DNA of 44,529 bases from Azoarcus sp. (GTDB lineage Bacteria > Pseudomonadota > Gammaproteobacteria > Burkholderiales > Rhodocyclaceae). The notes below the pieces were generated by a model that worked only from the letters and a program-made list of their open reading frames with translations, searched no databases and was not told the DNA's origin. The stretch is from contig JAUSOD010000087.1 of NCBI GenBank assembly GCA_030656215.1, positions 1-44,529 of the forward strand. Direction: 5' to 3'. Every line of letters begins with the position of its first letter. Within the stretch, counting starts at the first letter, position 1. Of this stretch, positions 31,850 to 41,135 are shown piece by piece. A program made the position numbers and the translations under genes.

Positions 31850-32902
31850 TCAGCAGATCCTCGGCAGCGGTTCGCCACTGAGCCAGTCCAGCATGCGCAT
31901 GCCGCCCAGCGCGGTGCGTAGCTGCACGAAGCCGTGCTGGTCCTCGATCACCTGGCCGATACGTGCGGCGTTGGCGCCGAGCGGGTGGGCGCGCAGCGCG
32001 GCGAGTGCCTGGTCGGCGCGGGCGGGCGCGCAAATCACCACCAGCTTGCCTTCATTGGCCAGATAGAACGGGTCCAGGCCGAGCAGTTCGCACGCGGCTG
32101 CTACCTGTGGATGGACCGGAATCGCGGCCTCCTCGATCATCATTCCAGTCCCCGACTGGCGCGTGATCTCGTTGAGCGTGGTCGCAAGCCCGCCGCGGGT
32201 GGGGTCGCGCAGCACATGCACATCGCTGCCCGGCACGGCACCGAACAGCGCCTCCACCAGGCCGTTGAGGGCCGCGCTGTCGGAGCGGATCTCGGACTCG
32301 AAGGCGATCGCCTCGCGCACTGCCATGATGGCCATGCCGTGGTCGCCCATGCTGCCCGACACCAGCACCACGTCGCCTGGCCGCGCACAGGCCCCGCCAG
32401 GGGTGCGCCCGGGCGGCAGGGCGCCGATGCCGGTGGTGGCGATGAACACGCCGTCGCCCTTGCCCTGTTCCACCACCTTGGTGTCCCCGCATACCACCGC
32501 CACGCCGGCGGCACGGCTGGCCGCGGCCATCGAATCGACGATGCGTTTGAGCTCGGCAAGGGGAAAGCCCTCTTCGAGGATGAAGCTGGCGGACAGATAT
32601 AGCGGGCGGGCGCCCATTACCGCGAGGTCGTTCACCGTGCCATGTACTGCAAGGCTGCCGATGTCGCCACCGGGAAAGAACAGCGGCGACACCACATGGC
32701 CGTCGGTGCTCATCACCAGGCGCTCGCCCGCTGCGGGGGCGGGCAGCACCGCGCCGTCGTTGCCTTGCGCCAGCCAGGGGTTGTCGAAGGCACGGCCGAA
32801 CAGTTCGGCCACCAGTTGCGCGGTGGCGCGACCGCCGGCGCCGTGGTTAAGGTCGATACGCCCACTGCGCAGGTCGAGCGGGCGGGTGTAGTTGGGTTTC
32901 AT
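31850..32902 (-). CDS. hypE: Hydrogenase maturation protein HypE
   Basis: Dehydrates the carbamoyl group placed on its C-terminal Cys by HypF to a thiocyanate, donating cyanide to the iron of NiFe-hydrogenase on the HypC-HypD complex. The 350-residue protein has the PurM-like ATPase fold: DLNHGAGGRATAQL, NDGAVLPAP, DGHVVSPLFFPGGDIGSLAVHGTVNDLAVMGARP, CGDTKVVEQGKGDG, RDPTRGGLATTLNEI. It ends EPLPRIC with the essential terminal cysteine. Last gene of the operon; its ATG overlaps the hypD stop. Confidence 0.98.
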   Translation of the reverse strand: MKPNYTRPLDLRSGRIDLNHGAGGRATAQLVAELFGRAFDNPWLAQGNDGAVLPAPAAGERLVMSTDGHVVSPLFFPGGDIGSLAVHGTVNDLAVMGARPLYLSASFILEEGFPLAELKRIVDSMAAASRAAGVAVVCGDTKVVEQGKGDGVFIATTGIGALPPGRTPGGACARPGDVVLVSGSMGDHGMAIMAVREAIAFESEIRSDSAALNGLVEALFGAVPGSDVHVLRDPTRGGLATTLNEITRQSGTGMMIEEAAIPVHPQVAAACELLGLDPFYLANEGKLVVICAPARADQALAALRAHPLGANAARIGQVIEDQHGFVQLRTALGGMRMLDWLSGEPLPRIC

Positions 32903-34038
32903 CCTGCGGTCGTGACGTCGCGAAAACGCCCGTAATTGTAATGTGCGGCGCAGGCGCCTTCGGACGACACCATGCACGAACCCAGTGGGGTTTCGGGGGT
33001 ACAGACGGTGCCAAACAGCTTGCACTCGGCCGGGCGCTTCTCGCCGCGCAGGATGGTGCCGCAGTCGCACGACTTGTGATCGGCGACCGCTGTGTAGTCA
33101 AGGCCGAACTTTGCTTCGGCGTCCCAGCGCGCAAACTCGCTACGTATCTTCAGGGCCGATTTGGGCAGGCTGCCCAGCCCGCGCCATTCGTAGTGATCGC
33201 GCAGTTCGAACACCTCGGTGACCACTGCCTGTGCCTTCAGGTTGCCGTCGCGGGTCACCGCGCGGGTGAATTCGTTCTCGATCTCGCTGCGGCCCTCATT
33301 GACCTGTCGTACCAGCATCAGGATGGACTGCATTACGTCGAGCGGCTCGAAGCCTGCGATCACCACCGGCTTGCGATACTGCGCGGCAACGAAATCGTAG
33401 GGCCGGCTGCCGATCACGGTGGACACATGCGCCGGACCGACAAAACCGTCCAGCTTCACCCCCGTGCCCTCGGGGTGCTCGAGGATGGCGACGATCGCGG
33501 CCGGGGTCAGCACATGGTTGCACAGCACGCTGAAGTTGTTCAGCCCGAGCGCCTGCGCCTGTTTCAGCACCAGCGCGGTGGGTGGGGTGGTGGTTTCGAA
33601 GCCGATCGCAAGGAACACCACTTCGCGCTGCGGCTCCCGCTGCGCCAGCGCCAGGGCGTCGGCGGCGGAGTAGATCATGCGGATGTCGGCGCGCGACTTG
33701 TCCAGTCGCGCGCGTGCCTTGAGCAGCGACAGGCCGTCGGAGGCGGGCACGCGCAGGCAGTCGCCGTAGCTGCAGATCGTCACCGCGCGCGTCATTGCCA
33801 GCCGGATCGCCATGTCGATGCGTCCCACCGGCAGCACGCACACCGGACAGCCGGGACCGTGGATCATGCGCACGTTGTGTGGCAGCAGGTCGATCACGCC
33901 ATAGCGCGAGATGGCGTGGGTGTGACCGCCGCAGAACTCCATGAACGCATAGTCGCGGGCCGGGTCGGCTTCGCGTCGGATCGCGGCGGAAAGCCCGCGC
34001 GCGAGTTCGCCGTCGCGGAATTCGTCCACATATTTCAT
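32899..34038 (-). CDS. hypD: Hydrogenase maturation protein HypD
   Basis: Iron-sulfur scaffold on which, with HypC, the Fe(CN)2CO unit is built. The 379 residues include MEFCGGHTHAISRYG, IHGPGCPVCVLP, SYGDCLRVPASDG, GFETTTPPTALVL and the C-terminal cysteine-rich part with CDCGTILRGEKRPAECKLFG, CTPETPLGSCMVSSEGACAAHY holding the 4Fe-4S cluster. The start at 34038 overlaps the hypC stop (ATGA) and the stop overlaps the hypE start, so translation is coupled on both sides. Confidence 0.98.
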   Translation of the reverse strand: MKYVDEFRDGELARGLSAAIRREADPARDYAFMEFCGGHTHAISRYGVIDLLPHNVRMIHGPGCPVCVLPVGRIDMAIRLAMTRAVTICSYGDCLRVPASDGLSLLKARARLDKSRADIRMIYSAADALALAQREPQREVVFLAIGFETTTPPTALVLKQAQALGLNNFSVLCNHVLTPAAIVAILEHPEGTGVKLDGFVGPAHVSTVIGSRPYDFVAAQYRKPVVIAGFEPLDVMQSILMLVRQVNEGRSEIENEFTRAVTRDGNLKAQAVVTEVFELRDHYEWRGLGSLPKSALKIRSEFARWDAEAKFGLDYTAVADHKSCDCGTILRGEKRPAECKLFGTVCTPETPLGSCMVSSEGACAAHYNYGRFRDVTTAG

Positions 34039-34274
34039 GTGCTGGGCGACAGGGCTGGCGTCATGCCGGCTTCGGCGAACAGCGCCAGGGTGGCCGCGGC
34101 CTCGTCGTGGTCGAGCCTGGACAGCGCGTAGCCCACATGCACGATGACGTAGTCGCCCACCGCGACGTTGTCGACCAGGGCGAGCGAGATCGCCTTGATC
34201 ACACCGCCGAGCTCGACTCGGGCGCTGTCGCCTTCCAGCAGTTCGACCACGCGGGCGGGGATGGCCAGGCACAT
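34035..34274 (-). CDS. hypC: Hydrogenase maturation chaperone HypC
   Basis: Small chaperone of 79 residues that binds HypD and the hydrogenase large-subunit precursor. It starts MCLAIPARVVELL with the functional Cys2, and contains AISLALVDNVAVGDYVIVHVGYALSRLD, the family core. GAGGAAG lies eight bases before the ATG. Sixteen bases separate it from hypF upstream. Confidence 0.97.
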   Translation of the reverse strand: MCLAIPARVVELLEGDSARVELGGVIKAISLALVDNVAVGDYVIVHVGYALSRLDHDEAAATLALFAEAGMTPALSPST

Positions 34275-34290
34275 TTCAGTGCTTCCTCAT

Positions 34291-36687
34291 TCAGGTTTCC
34301 CCGCGGCTCAGGATGTGGCGCGCAATATGTGCCTGGCCCAGCGCCAGACCCCCGTCGTTGGGCGGCACCTGGCGCGCTTCGAGTACGTCCAGCCCGCGTG
34401 CCGACAGCCTTCGGGCAAGGTCGCGCGACAACAGACGGTTTAGAAAACAGCCACCGGACAGCGCCACTGTGCGGATGCCCTGCAGCTCGACCGCACGCAG
34501 CACCCAGGCCTCGAGCGCGGTCGCGAGCGTTGCATGAAACTGTGCCGCGCCATGCTTGCGGTCGCGCGCATCGGCGAGGTGGGCGAGCAGCGGCAGCAGG
34601 TCGAGCGCGCCGTTGTCGTCGATGTGCCAGCCCCCGGTCAGGGGCAGCACCGGGCCGTAGCGGGTGGCGATACTCTCGAGCTGCATGGCCGCTTCGCCCT
34701 CGTAGCCCATGCGGTTACACACGCCGAGCAGGCCGGCCGCGGCGTCGAACCAGCGTCCCAGACTGGTAGTGGTGGGGCAGCGGGTGCCGTTGGCAAGCAG
34801 CTCGGCCATGCGCCATGCGGCGGGCTCGGCGTGAAAGCGGGTGGTGATTTCGGCACCGCGGCCCAGCCGGTGCAGCACCGCCGCGGCCATCCGCCACGGT
34901 TCACGCGCGGCCTGATCGCCGCCGGGCTGCGGCAGCGGGGCAAGGTGGCCGAGGCGGCTGAAGTGCGCGCCATCCACCTGCAGCAACTCGCCGCCCCAGG
35001 CCTTGCCGTCGGTGCCCAGGCCGGTGCCGTCGAGTGCCAGCCCGATGATCGGCCCGCAATGTCGGTGCTCCGCTTGTACCGCGGCGACATGGGCGTGATG
35101 GTGCTGGATCGCGAACGCGGGAATGCTGAGCCGGTCGGCCAGCGCTTCAGCCGCGTGAGTTGAGGGGAAGTCGGGGTGCAGGTCGTGGGCGACGGCAGCT
35201 GGCTCCAGCGCCAGGATACGCTTCAGGTGCTCGGCCACTTCGTCGAGCGCCTGACAGGCGCTGGCCGAGTACAGATCCCCCACATGCTGCGACAGGAAAG
35301 CCTCGTCGCCGCGGGTGAGGCACAGCGTGTTCTTGAGCAGGCCGCCGAAGGCGAGCACCGGCGCCCCTTTGCCCGCCAGCTTGAGCGCACGCGGCGTGTA
35401 GCCACGCGAACGGCGGATGAACTGGGCGCCGCTGTCGCCCGCCCGCACCGCCGGCAGGCTGCGCACCACCGAGTCGTCGCAGCGCACCACGATCTCGCGG
35501 TCGTGCATCAGGTAGGCATCGGCAATACCCATCAGGCGCCGGGTGGCCTCGCGGTTGCCAATGACCAGGGGCTCGCCGCCAGGGTTGGCCGAGGTGCACA
35601 CCAGCGCCAGGTCATGCGCGCGGTCGAGCCAGCCAGTACCCGCCGGACGTCCGGCAAAGTCGTGGAACAGCAGATAGTGCAGCGGGGTGTAAGGCAGCAT
35701 CAGCCCCACCCAGGCCAGTTCGGGCGCAACCCCGCACAGTTCGGCATCGACACTGTCGCGCTTGTCGCACAGCACCACCGGGCGCTCAGCACAGCTCAGC
35801 AGGTCTTCGTCGGCGCCGCTGAGCCTTGCCCAGTGATGCGCCGAGGCGGCGTTGGCGACCATGATCGCAAAAGGCTTGTCGTCGCGCGACTTGCGCTCTC
35901 GCAAACGCGCCACCGCCTCCGGGTTGCGCGCATCGCACATCAGGTGAAAACCGCCCAGCCCCTTCACCGCCACAATCTCGCCACACAGCAGGCGCAACAG
36001 GGCGTCGGCCACCGGGTCGCGGGTGGCGACGGTCACGCCGTAGGCCTCGAGCAGGCTCAGCTTCGGTCCGCACACCGGACAGGCGTTGGGCTCGGCGTGA
36101 AAGCGGCGGTCGCGCGCATCGCCATATTCTTCGCTGCACGCCGGGCACAGCGCAAACATCGACATGCTGGTGCTGACGCGGTCGTACGGCATGCCATGGG
36201 TGATGGTGTAGCGCGGGCCGCAGTGGGTACAGTTTATCAGCGGATAACGCCAGCGCCGGTTGGCCGGGTCGAAAAGTTCGGTAAGACAGTCCTGGCACAC
36301 CGCGCTGTCGTGGCCGATGGCAGTGGTTACCTCGCCGCCCTGCGACGCGGTAATGGTAAAGCCGCGGTCGCCGGGGTCGGGCAGGCAGAGCTCGGCCTCC
36401 ATGCGGTCGATCCGTGCCATGGGCGGGGCTTCGCCATGCAGGCGCGCGATCAGGGCCGACAGGTTGCCCGGCGTGCCCTGCGCTTCAAGTTCAACGCCCC
36501 CGCCATCGTTGCGCACCCAGCCGCACAGGTCGAGCTCCTGTGCCAGTCGATACACGAAGGGCCGAAAGCCCACACCCTGAACCACGCCGTGCACCCGTAG
36601 CCGGCGGCGTTCGATGCGCCGCTCGATGCGGGGCTGGACCGTGGGCCGGGGCAGAGGGCGGGATAAGGTGCCTGGCTCTTCGTTCAT
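34291..36687 (-). CDS. hypF: Carbamoyltransferase HypF
   Basis: Uses carbamoyl phosphate and ATP to carbamoylate the C-terminal Cys of HypE. The 798 residues show all four domains: acylphosphatase-like ([18 protein letters not shown], near 35-120), two CxxC-X18-CxxC zinc fingers (CQDC..CTHC and CPAC..CPVC, about 130-215), a YrdC-like domain ([24 protein letters not shown], 225-410) and a Kae1-like domain ([25 protein letters not shown]). I chose the ATG at 36687 because it overlaps the hypB stop; a GTG at 36696 is the alternative. Confidence 0.98.
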   Translation of the reverse strand: MNEEPGTLSRPLPRPTVQPRIERRIERRRLRVHGVVQGVGFRPFVYRLAQELDLCGWVRNDGGGVELEAQGTPGNLSALIARLHGEAPPMARIDRMEAELCLPDPGDRGFTITASQGGEVTTAIGHDSAVCQDCLTELFDPANRRWRYPLINCTHCGPRYTITHGMPYDRVSTSMSMFALCPACSEEYGDARDRRFHAEPNACPVCGPKLSLLEAYGVTVATRDPVADALLRLLCGEIVAVKGLGGFHLMCDARNPEAVARLRERKSRDDKPFAIMVANAASAHHWARLSGADEDLLSCAERPVVLCDKRDSVDAELCGVAPELAWVGLMLPYTPLHYLLFHDFAGRPAGTGWLDRAHDLALVCTSANPGGEPLVIGNREATRRLMGIADAYLMHDREIVVRCDDSVVRSLPAVRAGDSGAQFIRRSRGYTPRALKLAGKGAPVLAFGGLLKNTLCLTRGDEAFLSQHVGDLYSASACQALDEVAEHLKRILALEPAAVAHDLHPDFPSTHAAEALADRLSIPAFAIQHHHAHVAAVQAEHRHCGPIIGLALDGTGLGTDGKAWGGELLQVDGAHFSRLGHLAPLPQPGGDQAAREPWRMAAAVLHRLGRGAEITTRFHAEPAAWRMAELLANGTRCPTTTSLGRWFDAAAGLLGVCNRMGYEGEAAMQLESIATRYGPVLPLTGGWHIDDNGALDLLPLLAHLADARDRKHGAAQFHATLATALEAWVLRAVELQGIRTVALSGGCFLNRLLSRDLARRLSARGLDVLEARQVPPNDGGLALGQAHIARHILSRGET

Positions 36688-37583
36688 GACATGCACTCCG
36701 TCGAAGGTTTGCAGCTTGCGCCTGAGCGTGCGAGACCGCTACGGATCCATGCCAGCCAGTCGTCGAAGCCCTCCCCGGAGGTGGCCGACAGCGGCAGCAT
36801 CACGAGCCGCGGATTCACCCGGTGAGCGTAGTCGAACACGCGGGCCAGGTCGAATTTGAGATACGGTAACAGATCGATCTTGGATAGCACCATCAGATCG
36901 GCAGCGGCGAACATATCGGGGTACTTGAGCGGCTTGTCCTCGCCCTCGGTCACCGAAAGGATCACCACCTTGTGCGCTTCGCCCAGGTCGAAGGCGGCCG
37001 GACAGACCAGGTTGCCGACGTTCTCGATCAGCAACAGGCTGCGCTCGGCGATCGGCAGCCGGGTGAGCGCGGTGCCCACCATGTGGGCGTCGAGGTGACA
37101 GCCCTTGCCGGTGTTGATCTGCAGCGCGGGGGCGCCGGTGGCGCGGATGCGTTCGGCGTCAAATTCGGTTTGCTGGTCGCCCTCGATCACCGTCACCGGC
37201 ACGCTGCCAGCCAGGCGGGTGATGGTTTCCACCAGCAGCGTGGTCTTGCCCGAGCCCGGGCTGGAGACGAGGTTCAGCGTAAAGACACCGCGTTCGGTAA
37301 GCCAGCGCCGGTTTGCGTCAGCGAGCGCGTCGTTCTTGCCGAGGATGTTCTGCTCGATGCTCACCATCTGCGCCTGCGACAGACCAGGGGCGTGCGCGTG
37401 CGCCGGGCCACTGCCGTAATCGAGGCGGTCGGGTGTCGTCGTGCGGCCAGCCGCCGGCTGGGCCTGCAGCGGTCGAAACGCGTAGCTTCGCGTCGGGCCT
37501 GTGGCCTTGTTTGCGCCGGACTGCGCGGCCGGCTTGCCGTTGTAGCGCAGCTCACCGCTGCCGCATCCACAAACGCTGCACAT
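36684..37583 (-). CDS. hypB: Hydrogenase nickel incorporation GTPase HypB
   Basis: GTPase of 299 residues that with HypA delivers nickel to the hydrogenase large subunit. It starts [10 protein letters not shown], the high-affinity nickel CxxCxC site. The linker to residue 75 is not the long histidine-rich stretch seen in storage-type HypB; only a short AHAHAP is present. The G domain has the Walker [28 protein letters not shown], the metal-site [11 protein letters not shown], and [16 protein letters not shown] precedes the ATG. Confidence 0.98.
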   Translation of the reverse strand: MCSVCGCGSGELRYNGKPAAQSGANKATGPTRSYAFRPLQAQPAAGRTTTPDRLDYGSGPAHAHAPGLSQAQMVSIEQNILGKNDALADANRRWLTERGVFTLNLVSSPGSGKTTLLVETITRLAGSVPVTVIEGDQQTEFDAERIRATGAPALQINTGKGCHLDAHMVGTALTRLPIAERSLLLIENVGNLVCPAAFDLGEAHKVVILSVTEGEDKPLKYPDMFAAADLMVLSKIDLLPYLKFDLARVFDYAHRVNPRLVMLPLSATSGEGFDDWLAWIRSGLARSGASCKPSTECMS

Positions 37584-37599
37584 GGTGGGGCTCTCCTGT

Positions 37600-37965
37600 T
37601 CAGCTTGCAGACTGGCCCCAGGTCGCAGCCAGCGCCAGTTCCTTCACCCGCATCTCGGTGCCGCCGGTGGCCTGCACCCGATAGCTGCCGCACTGCGGGC
37701 AGGCATCGTAAAGCTGTGCCAGCGCGACGGTGCTCGCGCACTGCGCGCACCAGCCGCGGCCGGGCGTGATCTCGATATCAATCAGCGCACCGTCGGCCAC
37801 GCCGTCTTTCAGTATCAGTTCAAGGCAGAAACGCAGCGCTTCGACCTCGACCGCAGCGAGCTCGCCGATCTGCAACACCACCCGCTCCACCCGTTTGCCG
37901 CCATGGGCGCACGCCGATTCCTCGACGATGTTGCGCACCCCTTCGGCAAGCGACATCTCATGCAT
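37600..37965 (-). CDS. hypA: Hydrogenase nickel metallochaperone HypA
   Basis: First gene of the operon; a 121-residue nickel chaperone. [10 protein letters not shown] gives the essential nickel-binding His2. The zinc site is [23 protein letters not shown] with two CxxC motifs. The ATG at 37965 is certain from the conserved N-terminus; the frame is open further upstream but without homology. CGGAGAACG lies ahead as Shine-Dalgarno. The order hypA-B-F-C-D-E equals that of Cupriavidus necator. Confidence 0.97.
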   Translation of the reverse strand: MHEMSLAEGVRNIVEESACAHGGKRVERVVLQIGELAAVEVEALRFCLELILKDGVADGALIDIEITPGRGWCAQCASTVALAQLYDACPQCGSYRVQATGGTEMRVKELALAATWGQSAS

Positions 37966-38267
37966 CGTCGTTCTCCGCAGCCGCACCGGGCGACATGTCG
38001 GCCCTTCGTTCGTGATGAGCCAACAGATGTGCAAGCATAGCGCGTGTTTGCGCTCGACACAGCCCCGTGGCCGCCGCTGGGCGAGGCGGGGGGCGCGGCG
38101 CCCTCTGTTGCACTCGCGCAACAGCTTTTGCCCGAAAGCGTTGGTTTTTGGTGTTGACGCTTGCGTGAGTCATGGCTCGATGTTCAGAATCGCTACAACT
38201 TCTCGCATGAGAGGTAAGTCGGACCCGGCGAAAGCTGCGGTTTCCACTTCAACTAGAGGAGAAATAC
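37966..38267. other. Divergent intergenic region between hypA and porin
   Basis: About 300 bp with no gene. The left half is very GC-rich (hypA leader) and the right half is AT-richer. No FNR palindrome or sigma-54 -24/-12 pair is convincing for hyp. TATGCT on the minus strand near 38040 could be a weak -10 for hypA. Confidence 0.5.
38161..38190 (+). promoter_or_regulatory. Candidate porin promoter
   Basis: TTGCGT (38161-38166), spacer 18, CAGAAT (38185-38190), about 77 bp before the porin ATG. TTGACG at 38154 is a better -35 hexamer but has no -10 at proper distance. The leader ends in a strong Shine-Dalgarno, AGAGGAGA. Confidence 0.35.
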
Positions 38268-39419
38268 ATGCAAAAGAAACTGATCGCGCTGGCTGTTGCC
38301 GGCTTGGTGTCGGCCCCGGTTTTCGCTCAGTCGAATGTCACCATCTACGGTATCGTGGATGCCGGTTATAGCTGGCGTGGCGACAACGTTGCTTCTGGTG
38401 TTGGTAACCGCTCCGCCGTTGATTCCGGTCAGTCCGCTGGTAGCCGTCTGGGCTTCAAGGGCGTGGAAGATCTGGGTAACGGCCTGAAGGCCGGCTTCGT
38501 GCTCGAGCAAGGTATCGCTGTCGATACCGGTACCTCCACCCAAGGTGGTCGTACCTTTGGTCGCCAGTCGTTTGTGTACCTGAACGGCGGTTTCGGTACC
38601 GTTGCGCTGGGCCGTCAGTACGCTCCGCACCACATTCTGGGCGCTGCTACCGACCCGTTCGGCAAGGGCACCGTGGGCGAGTTCAACAACGTCTATGTCA
38701 GCGAAGTTCGTCTGGACAACTTGGCTGCTTACGTTTCGCCGAATTGGGGTGGTTTCTCGTTCGTGGCTGGTTTCACGATGAATGCTGTAGCCGATGAGTC
38801 GCGCGACAACGAAAATGGTGCTGTTAGCGTCACCAATCCGCTCACTGGCGGTGCCGTTGCACTCGGCAATATCGGCGATGTTCGTGCTTGGGCATTTCAG
38901 CCGAAGTACAGCAATGGCCCGCTGATGGTTGCCTTTAACGCCCATGAGATCAAGCTCAATGGTGTTGGCATTCCGGGTGTCGTTGCTGACGGTGACAAGG
39001 TCCGTATCTATGACTTGATGGGTACCTATGACTTCGGCGTTGTGAAGCTTGCCGGTGCCTACGGTGTTCGTCGGGCTGACAGCATCGACTTCAGCCCGGA
39101 TGGTGCTTTTGGCGGCGAAGACTCCAAGCAGTGGATGGTTGGTCTGACCGTTCCGGTCGGCGCTGCCGGCAAGGTGCTGGGTTCCTACACCCGTCGTACC
39201 ACCGAATTGGCAGTCGGGTCGGATGCCAAGTCGAGTCAGTGGGCTCTTGGCTATGAGCATGCCCTGTCGAAGCGCACCAGCTTGTATGCCGCCTACTCCG
39301 ACATCAGCAACAACAGCTCGGCTGAAAATGCTGGCGTGATCGCTTCGGTTGGTGACGCTGCCAACACCGGCAAGGGCTACCAGCGTGGTCTGAGCACTGG
39401 CGTTCGTCACTCCTTCTAA
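38268..39419 (+). CDS. Outer-membrane porin (Gram-negative porin, betaproteobacterial type), probably major
   Basis: A 383-residue trimeric beta-barrel porin. The signal peptide MQKKLIALAVAGLVSAPVFA is cleaved before QSNVTIYGIVDAGY, the typical first strand. SRLGFKGVEDLGNGLKAGFVLEQG and FGRQSFVYLNGGFGTVALGRQY are the family core, and the protein ends in HSF with the terminal Phe needed for BAM assembly. Codon use is unlike the neighbours: many GTT, GCT, GGT and CGT codons, a mark of very high expression. A strong Shine-Dalgarno and a strong terminator frame the gene, which is monocistronic. Confidence 0.96.
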   Translation: MQKKLIALAVAGLVSAPVFAQSNVTIYGIVDAGYSWRGDNVASGVGNRSAVDSGQSAGSRLGFKGVEDLGNGLKAGFVLEQGIAVDTGTSTQGGRTFGRQSFVYLNGGFGTVALGRQYAPHHILGAATDPFGKGTVGEFNNVYVSEVRLDNLAAYVSPNWGGFSFVAGFTMNAVADESRDNENGAVSVTNPLTGGAVALGNIGDVRAWAFQPKYSNGPLMVAFNAHEIKLNGVGIPGVVADGDKVRIYDLMGTYDFGVVKLAGAYGVRRADSIDFSPDGAFGGEDSKQWMVGLTVPVGAAGKVLGSYTRRTTELAVGSDAKSSQWALGYEHALSKRTSLYAAYSDISNNSSAENAGVIASVGDAANTGKGYQRGLSTGVRHSF

Positions 39420-39444
39420 TCTCGATTCTTCGAGCTTGGTCAAA

Positions 39445-39470
39445 ACGGGCGCTTCGGCGCCCGTTTTTTT
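39445..39470 (+). terminator. Rho-independent terminator of the porin gene
   Basis: ACGGGCGC (39445-39452), UUCG tetraloop, GCGCCCGT (39457-39464), run of seven T. A small hairpin CTCGA-TTCT-TCGAG precedes it right after the stop. Confidence 0.95.
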
Positions 39471-39613
39471 ATGCTTTGCTCTCTGCGTGGACGGAATCAA
39501 CGGGATCAGACATAAAGTCTGCCTCATTGATCCACCCATCGTGTCGGTACGCAGGACAAAATACGCAGTCCCGCCCGGGGCCGCGCAGGACTGCCGCAGC
39601 CCCATCTGGGGGA

Positions 39614-40675
39614 TCAGAAGCTGTGGTTGATGCCGACTGCGAATTCGGTCGCGTCGCCGAGCTTGTTCTTGGCAGCATCGCGGACGACGTCCTGGTACTG
39701 GCTGCCATAGGCATACAGCTTGGTCCGCTTGGACAGCTTGTGGGCGTAGACGACGGCAAAGCCCTTAACGTCCTCGTCGAACGCCGCGCCGTACTTGTTG
39801 ATGTTGCGGTCCTCGTTGGCGGTCTGGTATGTCGCCATCAGCTCACCGGCAGACCCGACCGGAAGTGAGGCGCCGATAAGCCAGGACTTTTCCTTTTCCT
39901 TGCTGCCGTTGAAGCCGATGTTTTCCAGTTGGCCGTAGCCCGCGTGCAGCTTGAACCCGCCGAAGTCGTAGCTACCGCCGATCGCGATGTTGTGGACGTC
40001 GTCGAAGTTGTTGCCCGCGACATCGTCCTGGGCGTCGGAGACGTTTTTCTGGTCGTAGGTGAGGGCAAGTTTCAGCGGGCCATTCTTGTACATCAGACCG
40101 GCGGATATGGCGGTATTGTCGGTATAGTTTTCGATGCCTTCCTGCCCATCGACCTGGGTCGAGTAGCCGATCGCGGCCTGGAAGCCGGCGAAGGTCGGCG
40201 AATAGTAGAACACTGCATTGTCGAGCCGTTCGGCGATGTCGTCGTAGCCGAAAACGGTCTTGGGGTTGGCCTGCATGAAGTTGGTGCCCCACGGCGACAC
40301 GGTGCCGCCGAACCACTCGTAGCCGAGCGCGTTCTGCCGTCCGATGCGCAGTTCGCCGAATCCGCCGGCCAGGCTGAGCCAGGCGGCGCGACCGAAGGCG
40401 CGCTCGCCTTGCGCGGCGCGGCCGATGTCGGCATCGACGCCGGTTTCGAGGCGGAAGTTGACCTTCAGGCCGTTGCCGAGGTCTTCGGTGCCGCGGAAGC
40501 CGATCCGGGAGCCGCCGGCGATGCCGCTGTCGAGTTTGTTGGTCGTGCCTTCACCGTCGGCGTCGCGGTAGGTGTAGCCGAGATCCATGATCCCGTAGAT
40601 GGTCACGTTGGACTGGGCGTAGGTGACGCCGGACAGGCCAGCAGTCAGGGCGCAAGCGAGGAGAGTCTTTTTCAC
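39614..40675 (-). CDS. Second outer-membrane porin, GTG start
   Basis: A 353-residue porin of the same family as the gene it faces. Signal peptide MKKTLLACALTAGLSGVTYA, mature start QSNVTIYGIMDLGYTYRD, core SRIGFRGTEDLGNGLKVNFRLETG and FGRAAWLSLAGGFGELRIGRQN, end INHSF. The start codon is GTG at 40675 with AGGACC upstream. Its codons follow the genome's GC-rich pattern, so expression is probably lower or conditional than for the first porin. The proteins share the fold but differ widely in the loops (for example an insertion with KEKEKSWL), so they likely differ in selectivity. Confidence 0.95.
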   Translation of the reverse strand: MKKTLLACALTAGLSGVTYAQSNVTIYGIMDLGYTYRDADGEGTTNKLDSGIAGGSRIGFRGTEDLGNGLKVNFRLETGVDADIGRAAQGERAFGRAAWLSLAGGFGELRIGRQNALGYEWFGGTVSPWGTNFMQANPKTVFGYDDIAERLDNAVFYYSPTFAGFQAAIGYSTQVDGQEGIENYTDNTAISAGLMYKNGPLKLALTYDQKNVSDAQDDVAGNNFDDVHNIAIGGSYDFGGFKLHAGYGQLENIGFNGSKEKEKSWLIGASLPVGSAGELMATYQTANEDRNINKYGAAFDEDVKGFAVVYAHKLSKRTKLYAYGSQYQDVVRDAAKNKLGDATEFAVGINHSF

Positions 40676-41135
40676 TGTTAGGTCCTGTGAAGTAGAAAGA
40701 AATGGATATCAGCCGGACCACGGCATGTGGTCGTTTTGGCGGGATAAACTGTGCTCGGTGCGCGTGACCCCCTTATTACGGTGTTGTTTTCATGCAACGA
40801 GGGCGCTTGGAGGCACAAGGATGAGTCGCTCCAGTGCGCGCGTGACAAGCGCGAATTGAACGCACTGCGGCCGACTCCAGTTTGCTGGAGCCGGTTCGCC
40901 TTGTACGGACAGAGCGCGTTAAGCCGGTCGGCGTGTGCAAGATCAAAGCCGTCGTTCTTGAACGCGAGCAGCTTTCCGGGAGGGGCGGGATGAGTTCTTC
41001 GGCCGTTGAACTCGATCTGCGGGCTATTCGCACATGGTGTGACAGGAGGATCGATCTCCATTGAACCCTTGGAGGCGCGATGGAGCGTCCGGACTGCCGT
41101 GCTACCATCGGCCACCCCGTTACTGCCGATCCCGA
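40676..41135. other. Intergenic region between second porin and msbA
   Basis: About 460 bp. I see no protein-coding gene with family resemblance, no tRNA and no strong hairpin. It must hold the divergent promoters; on the minus strand TAATAA near 40775 could be a -10 for the porin but no good -35 fits. Short open frames exist but have no Shine-Dalgarno sequence and no bias. Confidence 0.5.

Noticed and set aside
35176-36600. Open frame of 474 codons antisense to hypF
   Set aside because: No recognisable domain, while hypF on the other strand is complete with all motifs.
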